From NCBI RefSeq assembly GCF_014203095.1, contig NZ_JACHIG010000002.1:177695-241694 (forward strand): 64,000 bases of DNA. The letters are read 5' to 3'. Position numbers and translations under genes: made by a program. The first letter of the stretch is position 1, and each line of letters starts with the position of its first letter. Positions 8,027 through 16,042 of the stretch are shown piece by piece. Below the pieces are notes generated by a model. That model searched no databases and was not told the origin of the DNA. It worked only from the letters and a program-made list of their open reading frames with translations. Source of the stretch: Prosthecobacter vanneervenii (GTDB taxonomy: Bacteria; Verrucomicrobiota; Verrucomicrobiia; Verrucomicrobiales; Verrucomicrobiaceae).

Positions 8027-8914
8027 ATGTCCTCCCGCCGCCATTTCATCCACACCGTGCTCGGCACCAGCGCCGCAGCCGCCTTTGCAGCAGACTCCAA
8101 GCTTAGCTACAAAGGAGAGAACATCCAATTTGGCCTCGTGACGTACATGTGGGGCGCAGACTGGGACCTGCCCACGCTGCTGAAAAACTGCGAAACTGCG
8201 CAGGTGCTCGGCGTGGAGCTGCGCATCGACCATGCACACAAGGTCAGCCCTAGCCTCACGCCCGAACAGCGCGCAGCGGTGCGCAAACAGTTTGAGGACT
8301 CTCCCGTGGACCTCCTCGGCATGGGCACCAATTATGAATTTCACTCCCCCAATGTGGAAGAGGTGAAGAAGAATATCGAAGGAGCCAAGCAATACATCAA
8401 ACTCTGCCACGATCTGGGGGGCACCGGTGTGAAGGTGAAGCCTAATGCCCTGCCGAAGGACGTACCAGCGGAGAAAACGCTGACTCAGATCGGCAAGGCG
8501 CTGGCGGAGCTGGGAGACTATGCGCTGGGCTTTGGCCAGGAGATTCGTCTGGAGGTACATGGCAAGGACACCTCCGAACTGCCCAACATCAAGACCATCA
8601 TGGACGCCGCCAACCGCGACAACGTACGCGTCTGCTGGAATTCCAACGATACCGACCTCAATGGCGCAGGACTGGAGGCTAACTTTGCCCTCGTTAAGGA
8701 CCACCTCGGCCACACCACGCACATCCGTGGTGTAAACCAGAGCAGCTACCCGCTCGACAAGCTGGCCAAACTTCTGGTGGAGGCCGACTATGAAGGCCAT
8801 GTCTGCCTGGAAGCCCACAAGCTACCCTCTGGAGACCGAGTGGCAGCCTTGGCGGAACAGCGCGAGCTTTTCATGAATTTGGTGACGGAAGCACGTAAAA
8901 GCGCCAAGGACTAA
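8027..8914 (+). CDS. TAT-exported sugar phosphate isomerase/epimerase-like TIM barrel
   Basis: A 295-aa protein of the AP-endonuclease-2/xylose-isomerase-like TIM-barrel superfamily, widely used for sugar and polyol isomerisation in Verrucomicrobia and Planctomycetes. The N-terminus begins SSRRHFIHTVLG followed by an Ala-rich stretch, a twin-arginine-type signal, so the product probably acts in the periplasm. Strand-end acidic and His positions typical of the metal site include ELRIDHAH, GVKVKP, RLEVHGKD, VCWNSNDTD and HVCLEAHK. ATG 8027 is chosen because the twin-arginine signal starts there; the open frame continues upstream only as overlap with the preceding gene. The substrate is not predictable from this sequence. 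Confidence 0.82.
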   Translation: MSSRRHFIHTVLGTSAAAAFAADSKLSYKGENIQFGLVTYMWGADWDLPTLLKNCETAQVLGVELRIDHAHKVSPSLTPEQRAAVRKQFEDSPVDLLGMGTNYEFHSPNVEEVKKNIEGAKQYIKLCHDLGGTGVKVKPNALPKDVPAEKTLTQIGKALAELGDYALGFGQEIRLEVHGKDTSELPNIKTIMDAANRDNVRVCWNSNDTDLNGAGLEANFALVKDHLGHTTHIRGVNQSSYPLDKLAKLLVEADYEGHVCLEAHKLPSGDRVAALAEQRELFMNLVTEARKSAKD

Positions 8915-9286
8915 TCCCATGCACACCTCTAAGCGTTTCTAAAGACAGGGTGTGTCATCACACACCATCACTGAGAGAGCCAGGTGGCACACTGTGAGCA
9001 TTCCACTTTGACCATTGTATTCTGGAAACACGCGACAGACGCTTGCAACTTTGGGAACATTCCGCCCCGTTGCCAGTTGAAGCGGTGCATCGCCTTCGTC
9101 GCAAACGCTGCCTCCCTGCTCATAGATTAACGCACTTGCTTCGAAGGCATTCCACATAACCTTACCTGACATTCACCCTTCACAGCACCAACAAATGACC
9201 GCGAATCCACACGAAGCAGCTGGTCAGATACCGGTATCGTGTCAATTAGCGGTCACAGCTCTGGCGTTGAGCTCATCGCTAAAGCG
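8915..9286. other. Intergenic region with palindromes downstream of two convergent genes
   Basis: No supportable gene. The spacer contains a 7-bp hairpin (GGTGTGT / ACACACC, 8949-8966) shortly after the TIM-barrel gene, a perfect 12-nt palindrome GATACCGGTATC at 9227-9238, and 7-nt inverted arms TGACCGC (9196-9202) and GCGGTCA (9249-9255) around it. Without a T tract the hairpin is only a weak terminator candidate. Confidence 0.4.
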
Positions 9287-9964
9287 TTACGCCGCTTGAA
9301 AAGTCTGGGCTCCACCAGCCAGGAGGCCGTGCTCCACACAATAGCGGGCGATTTTGGCCCCGGAGTCGATGCCGGTCTTCTTCCAGATGTTGTGCTTGTG
9401 AACAGAAACCGTCTTGGCCGAGAGGCTTAGATCCAAGGAGATGGCTTTCAGACTCTTTCCATGCGCCAGTTGCAGGAAGATTTCAAACTCGCGACTGCTC
9501 AACACCTTGTGCAGTTCCTTGCCGCCGGTCGGCAGTCTCACGGCATTTTCTGCGAAGGACTGCGCCACGCTGCGGGAGAGGTATTTTTTGCCACGCAGGG
9601 CGTAATTGATAGCGGTGACGATCTCCCCTGGAGGAGAATCTTTGGCCACATACCCGCAGGCACCTGCCTTCAAAGCACGCTCGATCCACAACGCCTGGAT
9701 GTGCATGCTGACGACGATACAGGCCGGAGAAGGCATGGCGGCGGCAAAGTCTGCCAGCAGAGTCAGACCGGAACAGTCAGTCATTTCGAGGTCGATTAGG
9801 ACGACATCGACGGCCTGCCTTGATGATAACTCACGCGCTTTTTCAGCACTTGTAGCGATCAGGATTTCATAGTCTTTGAACATCAGGCGCAGATACTGGC
9901 CTAGCGTCTCAGCGAACATGGCATGGTCATCAACGAGCAAGATTTTTTTAGATGCGGGAGTCAT
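9287..9964 (-). CDS. LuxR/NarL-family response regulator
   Basis: A 225-aa cytoplasmic two-component regulator with a REC domain (residues about 7-125) and a LuxR-type helix-turn-helix (about 160-215). All phosphorylation residues are present: Asp12-Asp13 in LLVDDH, phosphoacceptor Asp58 in VVLIDLEM, the Ser of IVVS, and Lys108 in VAKDS. The HTH contains LSSREFEIFLQLAHGKS and LSLSAKTVSVHKHNI. ATG 9964 is selected because the receiver starts immediately after MTPASKKI; a longer frame reaches 10045 without receiver character. No histidine kinase lies in the window, so the partner is elsewhere. It is divergent from the second LuxR-type gene across an AT-rich 671-bp spacer. Confidence 0.92.
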   Translation of the reverse strand: MTPASKKILLVDDHAMFAETLGQYLRLMFKDYEILIATSAEKARELSSRQAVDVVLIDLEMTDCSGLTLLADFAAAMPSPACIVVSMHIQALWIERALKAGACGYVAKDSPPGEIVTAINYALRGKKYLSRSVAQSFAENAVRLPTGGKELHKVLSSREFEIFLQLAHGKSLKAISLDLSLSAKTVSVHKHNIWKKTGIDSGAKIARYCVEHGLLAGGAQTFQAA

Positions 9965-10635
9965 TGTTGTTGAATGAGTTAGAGCACAAAGCGCTCTGTT
10001 ATATGTGGGGTAAAAGCAGCCTGTCTGACTGCTATGACAATCCAAATTTATATGGAAAATCTCATATGGCGTCTAAATTAAGTTTTAATTATTTAGACGG
10101 AAACGTAACAAAACTTAAGGACACGCTTAAGGTCATCTGTTCCTTGTCTGAGGCACTCTTCCTGAGGCTCGTCTCAGGCTCCTCTCACCCAAGATTTAGC
10201 GCCTTCCGCCCACCATCTTGAGCCGTCTTGTGAAACGAGTGATATGCAAATAGCGTGCCACTGTGACATAAGCCGCTGCTTAGCCCATTCCAAGAATGGG
10301 CTTTAATGACCTTCAGCGCTTGTTTCCGATAATATTCAGAAATTCTATTCTCTTTGTTTTCAATCTTTAACAGCTTCGCGCTCTTAAGGACCGGATTCGA
10401 AAAGAACGTGTTAATATTTTTCTCCCCCCCGGCAGACTGCGATTCATTTACGGAGATATGAATAGTCAGCCCCTTTTACTGTAAAAACTACAAATTTTAA
10501 ATCAGCTGACAAATTTTGATCGCCTTCACACTGCAATCGTTCGTTTTCTAATCTAGCCATCTTTCCGCACACACCCCTTCCACTAGACCGCTCTGAACTG
10601 CCTTCAGGCTCCGCCGGTCCCACCTGTTACCTGAT
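9965..10635. other. AT-rich spacer between two divergent LuxR-type regulator genes
   Basis: No convincing gene. The DNA is clearly more AT-rich than its flanks. It holds an 8-bp inverted repeat GTCTAAAT/ATTTAGAC (10071-10098), a 9-bp hairpin AGCCCATTC/GAATGGGCT with a 3-nt loop (10282-10302), and a direct repeat ACAAATTTT at 10490 and 10509. Promoters for both regulators must lie here, but I could not assign -35/-10 elements with confidence. Confidence 0.55.
10282..10302. repeat. Perfect 9-bp hairpin in the LuxR intergenic spacer
   Basis: The arms AGCCCATTC and GAATGGGCT are perfect complements around a CAA loop, followed on the + strand by only TTTA. It could be a terminator for an unannotated short transcript or a protein-binding site; nothing else supports either. 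Confidence 0.4.
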
Positions 10636-11268
10636 ATGCCCACTTGTGTGTTGTTTCACCCCAGCGAATTCACCCGTTCCAGCTGGAAGCTCCTGCTCAA
10701 GAAGATACTCCCTGGGTGCAAAGCGATCGAGACCTCATCTGTGGAAGAAGTACGCCATGCGGTGGAATCCGTGCAGGTGGACGCCTTGATGATGGAATTC
10801 CACCCGCGAGACGTGGAGCACGGCATCGATACCCTGAAAGCAGTAATTTCCATAACAGGCGGAAAGCGCGTCATGCTCATCTGCGGACCACCTGCACCCG
10901 TGACCACGAGGACCGCCATGCAAGCGGGAGCCAGTGTCTTTTTAGGATGCAACGAATCTGTGGAAGAGCTTAAGCGCGCCCTGAGCGCCGCGCTAGAATG
11001 CGTACCCTACATGTCTAGTGAACTGGCCTCTGCCCTGGCCCGCTCAGTAGGCCCAATCAACGCCCCGCAGGAAGAAGAGGAGTCATCACAGTACGCTCTC
11101 TCCGTTCGTGAGGAGGAGGTGCTAGAGTTGCTGGTCTCTGGCATGCGGCCCAGCCAGGTAGCCAGCCGCCTTGGCCTGAGCATGAAGACCATTTCGAGCC
11201 ACAAGCGCAACGCTTTGGGCAAGCTGGGGGTTTCCAATATCTTGGAAGCAGTGCGTATCTGGGTGTGA
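10636..11268 (+). CDS. LuxR-type regulator with degenerate (pseudo) receiver domain
   Basis: A 210-aa protein with the fold layout of a NarL/FixJ regulator. The C-terminal LuxR HTH is intact (LSVREEEVLELLVSG, then LGLSMKTISSHKRNALGKLGV). The receiver has lost its chemistry. The acidic Asp-Asp pair is replaced by His-Pro (VLFHPSE), the phosphoacceptor position in ALMMEFHP is Glu54, and the conserved Lys is absent (LGCNESVEEL). It is therefore probably phosphorylation-independent, perhaps locked in an active-like state by the Glu or controlled by a ligand or partner. It faces away from the canonical regulator and points toward the PEP-CTERM/exosortase genes 0.7 kb downstream, which are plausible but unproven targets. 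Confidence 0.85.
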   Translation: MPTCVLFHPSEFTRSSWKLLLKKILPGCKAIETSSVEEVRHAVESVQVDALMMEFHPRDVEHGIDTLKAVISITGGKRVMLICGPPAPVTTRTAMQAGASVFLGCNESVEELKRALSAALECVPYMSSELASALARSVGPINAPQEEEESSQYALSVREEEVLELLVSGMRPSQVASRLGLSMKTISSHKRNALGKLGVSNILEAVRIWV

Positions 11269-11990
11269 CCTGCATGCCTACGGGTTCTGCGGATGCCGCA
11301 GGCCCACCATGACTTTTCACGCCCATCCCCCTGCAAGCCAGCAGGAAGCTTTGCTTTCATGCCCATTCGTCAAAGGCTGCTCGTGAGTGCAAATCCTTCG
11401 CCGCCCTAGGAAATGATGCAGCATTCCAAAGGTGCCTGCATTGGCAAAAGCTAAGTCGCCCGCTGACTTGTTTGCGCCCGCTCAAGCAGGCTGCCATATT
11501 TAAACTATTTCATAGCCGATGAGAGCTGCAGCGGGTCACGGATTCCAAGAGAAATACTTAGCTCTATCAGAAAAATGCCGCGTCGATTTTTTGCCGATTT
11601 GGATTCTGCAAGGTCTCTAGTGTTGGTGGGACGTCAGGGAATCCATGAGCCATATTCACGTGCTCTCTAAAATGCTATCAAGAAAAGCTGAATACTGAAG
11701 CGCATGCGCGCTAAACATTGAATTCAATAAATCAGCCATTCCTTTAACAAACAACAAAGGTCTGGCTCACTTTATTCAGCCTGAAACGATCCCTTTATGA
11801 ATAGTTGGATGGTTCCAAACCATCGAAAAGCATACCTGAAAGAGCACATTAAAACACGACATAATGAATTGATAACAAGCGATCTGTTTGAATCTTTTTT
11901 AACACCACTTACACATAAAAAAAGAAGCCACCCCTCATAAGGATTCACTTACCAAAGGTCATTTGTCTCCATCCTCTTTACCCTGACAGT
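11269..11990. other. Upstream regulatory region of the PEP-CTERM/exosortase locus
   Basis: No supportable gene in 722 bp. Structured elements include a 10-nt palindrome GCGCATGCGC (11700-11709), a 12-nt palindrome ATTGAATTCAAT only 7 nt further on (11717-11728), and a 7-bp hairpin GATGGTT-CCA-AACCATC (11808-11824). A hairpin CTGCGG-ATG-CCGCAG (11287-11301) follows the preceding regulator without a T tract. No sigma-54 or sigma-70 box could be assigned with confidence. Confidence 0.5.
11808..11824. promoter_or_regulatory. Hairpin/operator candidate upstream of PEP-CTERM gene
   Basis: The perfect 7-bp inverted repeat GATGGTT / AACCATC with a CCA loop lies 167 bp before the PEP-CTERM gene start in otherwise AT-rich DNA. 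It could be an operator or a leader hairpin. Confidence 0.3.
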
Positions 11991-12728
11991 ATGGCTGCTA
12001 TGAAAATAATCTCTTCTCTAGCCGCACTCATTCTAGCAACAGCTCTTAACAGCCATGCTAGCGTCATCACCCAAACGGTGGACTTTGGCACCATCAACAG
12101 TAGCCAGCAGTTCTACTTCAACCAGTTCAACACGTCCCTTGGCAACCTGACCAATGTGACCTTGGACTGGACAGTCAACTCCTCCATCAACTCGTTCACT
12201 TTGACCAACAAAAACACCGGAACGGTGACGCTCAAAAGCCTCTCCTTTACCGCATCGGTGCAAGGCTTTGTGCCATCCGTTGGCGACGCGGGCGATCAAG
12301 TTCTGTCAGGGTTTTCCAATGGCTCCAAGACCAACATCAACCAAACCCTCGCGAAAGACGCCTCCTACAGCACGACAAATGTCCTGCTGTCACCCACCAT
12401 CTACCAGACTGACAGCTACGTAAGCGGCGACGCCAACTTCAATTCATTCAAAGGTACAGGCCAAGTTCCTCTTTACCTTTCGAGTGCATTTGGTGCTACT
12501 GTCACAGCTACCGGTGCCGGGTCCAATCCGACCTGGCTGACCAGCATGACGGGCAGCACCACGGGCAACCTGGTGGTGACCTACACCTATGATGCGGCCC
12601 CTCCCCCTGTCGCCCCTGTGCCTGAGCCGCCTGCGGTCATTCTTGGCTTTGGAGGCATCTTGGGCATGGCTGGCATCGCCTTCCTGCGCCGCTCCAAGCA
12701 ACCTGCCGAAGAACAGGCTGCGGCATGA
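11991..12728 (+). CDS. PEP-CTERM sorting-domain protein (choice-of-anchor E-like)
   Basis: A 245-aa exported surface protein. A signal peptide (about residues 1-24, ending near NSHAS) precedes a Ser/Thr/Asn-rich beta region with the FNTSLGNLTNVTLDW pattern typical of the choice-of-anchor E repeat-free domain. The C-terminus carries the tripartite exosortase signal: VPEPP, a roughly 16-residue hydrophobic segment, and the basic cluster RRSK. The protein should be exported by Sec and then cleaved and processed by the exosortase encoded immediately downstream. Two in-frame ATGs (11991 and 12000) both keep the signal peptide. It is the only PEP-CTERM substrate in the window. Confidence 0.85.
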   Translation: MAAMKIISSLAALILATALNSHASVITQTVDFGTINSSQQFYFNQFNTSLGNLTNVTLDWTVNSSINSFTLTNKNTGTVTLKSLSFTASVQGFVPSVGDAGDQVLSGFSNGSKTNINQTLAKDASYSTTNVLLSPTIYQTDSYVSGDANFNSFKGTGQVPLYLSSAFGATVTATGAGSNPTWLTSMTGSTTGNLVVTYTYDAAPPPVAPVPEPPAVILGFGGILGMAGIAFLRRSKQPAEEQAAA

Positions 12729-12805
12729 TGCAGGCTGAACGGATCTTTTCTTAACCTTCACCCCTGGCTCTCTTGAACACTCGGAATTCAACAACAAACA
12801 GTTCT

Positions 12806-14347
12806 ATGTGGCTGCTTTCGGCTGCATCTATCGTCTGTCTGTCTTTTGCTCTTCAGGAGATCTGGGTTCGTCATCCGGCCAGTCATTTCTTTCCGCTGCC
12901 TATGGTGGCGTGGATCTGGCTGGCCAGACGAGACGGCGTATTCCGCGCCGTCTCGTCTCCTCAAAATACGTCAGCCTTTAAATGGCTGACAGCTAGCCAC
13001 TTGCTGCTGGCACTGGCTGCTTTTGTACTTGTCTCTCCTTTCCTGGCAGGAGTAGCCTTTGTGCTTGCCTCCACAGCGCTGGCCGCAGCCAAAGGTAGAA
13101 CCTCCCTGAATGAGGCACCTGCGTGGTCTTTGCCGGTGCTTTCGCTCTTTTTCATTCCTACGCCTCTCATGCTGGATCAGCATCTGCACCAGGTGCTGGC
13201 GGGGCAAGCTGCACGCCTCAGCCAGGTGTGGCTGGACGCGATGAACGTGCTGCATGCCGTGCAGGGCACTATCGTTGCCACAGCGCAGAAACGCTTCTTT
13301 GTGGACGATGCCTGCAGTGGCACCAACACCCTTCTCGTGGCCGTTTGCATGGCGGTCATCCTCAGCTGCTTCAACCGCCGCTCATTTCTACACGTCGGCA
13401 CCCTCATGCTCAGCGCAGCCCTCATCTCAGTGACCTCTAATGTGCTGCGCATCTGCGTCGTGATCGGCGGCCTCCACTACTGGGGCATGGAGCTCGACCA
13501 AGGGGCTGCACACGAGGCTGTGGGACTGGTCTTTTTCATTGTGGATCTGCTCATGGTATGGAGCGCCGACCACGGCATCCATTTCATCCTCAACAGCGCC
13601 CCTGGCAGGTTTGTTCAATCTCGTGAGCAGCCGAGGCAGATACCAGCCGCCAGCATGGGCCCGCTCGGTGGCTTCAGCGTGGCTGTGGCCGTTGTGGGCG
13701 CAGGCCTGCTGCTGGGTCCTGAAATTTTGGCCCTCACCCGCCCTGCTCAAACCGCACCGACACCTGCGATCTCTGAGAATGACGAGTTCCAGATGCCACA
13801 CACGCTGGCCGGCTGGGTGCGCGAAGGGGACAAGCCCGTGGAGAACGCCATGATCGGCAAGCTCGGCGTGCGCAATCAAGTCTGGCTCTACCGCAAAGAT
13901 GGCAGAGAGGCTTATGTTGCGGTCAATTTCCCATTCCTCGGCTTCCACGACACCCGCCTCTGCTACACCGGCCAGGGCTGGCAGTTCCAGCGTCAAGTGG
14001 ATGGTGCCCTGCCCGGCGACAAGCAAAACACCGTGCGCTTTCTGGAAATGAATCAGCCAACGGAGATGGCACGCGCCAACCTCTGGCTGAGCGTGCTGGA
14101 TCAGAACGGCATCCCGCAGACGTTTCATTCCGAAAAGCCAGCGAACCGGATCGCCGACCGCCTGATCTCCCGCTGGACGGCTCCCAAACCCGTCTCAAAC
14201 ACGTACGTGCTCCAAGTGATGTCATTGGACGCGGAGGCAGACGACCATGGCCAGGATGCCTTGACTGAGCTTCTCAGTGACGCCCGCAAAATCCTTGCTC
14301 AAACCCTCGTCAATCAAAGCACACTCGCAGGAAAGGAAAGCGAATGA
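12806..14347 (+). CDS. Exosortase with C-terminal EpsI-like domain
   Basis: A 513-aa integral membrane cysteine transpeptidase/protease that recognises PEP-CTERM signals. The first ~280 residues contain about eight hydrophobic segments and the exosortase triad: Cys170 in DDACSGTNTLL, Arg215 in TSNVLRI and His236 in AAHEAVGL. After a further membrane segment (AVAVVGAGLLLG), the last ~200 residues form a soluble domain resembling EpsI/exosortase-associated proteins, so the two partners appear fused. ATG 12806 is used; an in-frame TTG at 12773 would add 11 residues. The stop overlaps the next start by 4 nt (ATGA), which indicates translational coupling with the TPR gene. Confidence 0.87.
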   Translation: MWLLSAASIVCLSFALQEIWVRHPASHFFPLPMVAWIWLARRDGVFRAVSSPQNTSAFKWLTASHLLLALAAFVLVSPFLAGVAFVLASTALAAAKGRTSLNEAPAWSLPVLSLFFIPTPLMLDQHLHQVLAGQAARLSQVWLDAMNVLHAVQGTIVATAQKRFFVDDACSGTNTLLVAVCMAVILSCFNRRSFLHVGTLMLSAALISVTSNVLRICVVIGGLHYWGMELDQGAAHEAVGLVFFIVDLLMVWSADHGIHFILNSAPGRFVQSREQPRQIPAASMGPLGGFSVAVAVVGAGLLLGPEILALTRPAQTAPTPAISENDEFQMPHTLAGWVREGDKPVENAMIGKLGVRNQVWLYRKDGREAYVAVNFPFLGFHDTRLCYTGQGWQFQRQVDGALPGDKQNTVRFLEMNQPTEMARANLWLSVLDQNGIPQTFHSEKPANRIADRLISRWTAPKPVSNTYVLQVMSLDAEADDHGQDALTELLSDARKILAQTLVNQSTLAGKESE

Positions 14348-15819
14348 CCGGAGAATTTCTAGACCACACCCGACACCGTATCGACTACATGCTGGATGAG
14401 CGCCGCCCGAAGGACGCCATGCTGGGACTGCCGGCATTTTTTGCGCTGCTCGTGCTCATCTTCATGGTGATCAATTCCCGCACGGACGACAGCCTCGAAA
14501 ACATTAGCAAACTTGAACGCGAGGCGCAAAGCCAGCTGGACCAGGGGCACTTTGCCGAAGCCCGCCTGGCCGCCATGCGTGTGATGCAGGATGGCAAGAT
14601 CAACTCCAAGGCCATCGTCATCGAAGCCAAGGCGCTCAGTGGCATGAGGAGGGAGGGAGACGCTTTGCGCCTGCTTTCCCGCATCGCCCCGCTCACCCGC
14701 CCTGGCTATGCCCCTGCCCATGTCCTGCAGGCCGTCATCATCCTTGGCCAGAGGAATCCGAACGTGGCCCTGGCCCAGGAACATATCAATAACGCCATCA
14801 ACAGCGATCCTGCCAACCAAGACGCCCGGGAACTGGCTGCGCGGCTCGCCGCAGGGCAGCAGCGATGGAAGCTGGCGCTCCAGCACCTGGATAAGATGGA
14901 GCTGGAGAAGCGTCCCGACATTATGCTCATGAAGGCCACCGCCCTGCAGTACACTGGCCAGGAAGACGCCTCCATCGAGCTCGCTGCGAAGGCTGAAAAA
15001 GCACTTCGCGCCATGGCCAAAAAGGTCACGGCCAGCGGGCATGAAGTGCGTTTCTCCATCGCTGTGTGCCTCAGCCTGCAACGCCGTTTTGACGAAGCGG
15101 TGCAGTGGATCACCAGCACCACCAAAGGCTCCCCCTCCAAAGAGGAGCGCCAGCTCATCGGCGGCATCTACCTTTCTTGGAGCCGTCACCTGAAGGACCA
15201 GCCCACCTATGACCGCACGCTGGTGCTGAAACTGCTGGAGCAAGGCATCCACGCCAGCCCTGAGAGCCAGGATCTGATCATGGCCTTCCTCGGCGACTGC
15301 GAAGAGCTGACCAGCGCTCCGGAAGAACGCCAGCGCTACGTTGAGCGCATCCTGGGCAATGGCGGCATCTCAAACTCCTTCCTCCATTATTATCTGGGTG
15401 TGATGGACTGGAAACAAGGCCGCCGCGAATCGGCCAAGTCTCATTTTGAACTGGCCAGCTCCCTGAATCCTGGATTCAAGGTCATCAGTAACAACCTCGC
15501 CATGGCCATAGCCTCGGTCTCCACTGACAAGGCCGAGCTGGAAAAGGCCCTGGCTATCATCAACGAACTAGTGCAGAAAGAACCTGAAAACCCCTTCTTC
15601 CTGGACACCCGAGGCCACATTTACGCCAAGATGGGCCAGCTCAAGGAAGCGGTGCGCGACATCGAGCGCAGCCTGCCAAACGCCCGCGACAAGAACTCCG
15701 CGCATGCCCTGCTGGCAGAGCTCTATCAGCAACTGAACATGCCGGAACTGGCCGCCAAGCACCGCTCTGCTTCCTTGATGCACATGGCCTCGACGGAAGA
15801 TGCTCCTGCGACACGCTAA
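14344..15819 (+). CDS. Membrane-anchored tetratricopeptide-repeat protein
   Basis: A 491-aa protein with one N-terminal membrane anchor (around LGLPAFFALLVLIFMVINS) and then helical TPR-like repeats to the C-terminus. Examples are the stretches around QLDQGHFAEARLAAMRVM, YYLGVMDWKQGRRESAKSHF and IYAKMGQLKEAVRDIERS. TPR proteins commonly accompany exosortase and EPS loci as assembly scaffolds, so a role in surface-protein or polysaccharide assembly is inferred from context. It is translationally coupled to the exosortase gene by a 4-nt overlap and is the last gene before a strong terminator, so the exosortase and TPR genes, and perhaps the PEP-CTERM gene, form one operon. Confidence 0.82.
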   Translation: MTGEFLDHTRHRIDYMLDERRPKDAMLGLPAFFALLVLIFMVINSRTDDSLENISKLEREAQSQLDQGHFAEARLAAMRVMQDGKINSKAIVIEAKALSGMRREGDALRLLSRIAPLTRPGYAPAHVLQAVIILGQRNPNVALAQEHINNAINSDPANQDARELAARLAAGQQRWKLALQHLDKMELEKRPDIMLMKATALQYTGQEDASIELAAKAEKALRAMAKKVTASGHEVRFSIAVCLSLQRRFDEAVQWITSTTKGSPSKEERQLIGGIYLSWSRHLKDQPTYDRTLVLKLLEQGIHASPESQDLIMAFLGDCEELTSAPEERQRYVERILGNGGISNSFLHYYLGVMDWKQGRRESAKSHFELASSLNPGFKVISNNLAMAIASVSTDKAELEKALAIINELVQKEPENPFFLDTRGHIYAKMGQLKEAVRDIERSLPNARDKNSAHALLAELYQQLNMPELAAKHRSASLMHMASTEDAPATR

Positions 15820-15844
15820 TTCCGACAGCGAACTCCTCCGCCAC

Positions 15845-15880
15845 AAAAAACCGCAGTTTCAGGGCTGCGGTTTTTTGTTT
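15845..15880. terminator. Rho-independent terminator of the exosortase operon
   Basis: A 12-bp perfect stem (AAAAAACCGCAG / CTGCGGTTTTTT) with an 8-nt loop and a T-rich tail lies 25 bp after the TPR gene stop. The A and T tracts on the two sides make it potentially bidirectional. Confidence 0.9.
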
Positions 15881-16042
15881 TCAGCACGCGTTATTGACAG
15901 ACTCTGGGTGCATCCTGATGAACGATCTGGCACGTTGTCTGTGTAGCAACATTCCGGTTCTAAAGAGCACCAACCTTGACAGCCGGGGGTAAAGCATGCC
16001 CTAAGTAGGCCCCTTTTTCCGTTTCATTCTGTTCATACGCAC

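Noticed and set aside
9952-10221. 89-aa open frame in the LuxR intergenic spacer
   Set aside because: Overlaps the start of the canonical regulator gene, has no homology-like pattern and lies in AT-rich DNA with no clear ribosome binding site; a shorter version from 10066 cannot be excluded.
11287-11301. CTGCGG-ATG-CCGCAG hairpin as a terminator after the pseudo-receiver gene
   Set aside because: No T tract follows and the stem is only 6 bp; kept as a note inside the intergenic entry.
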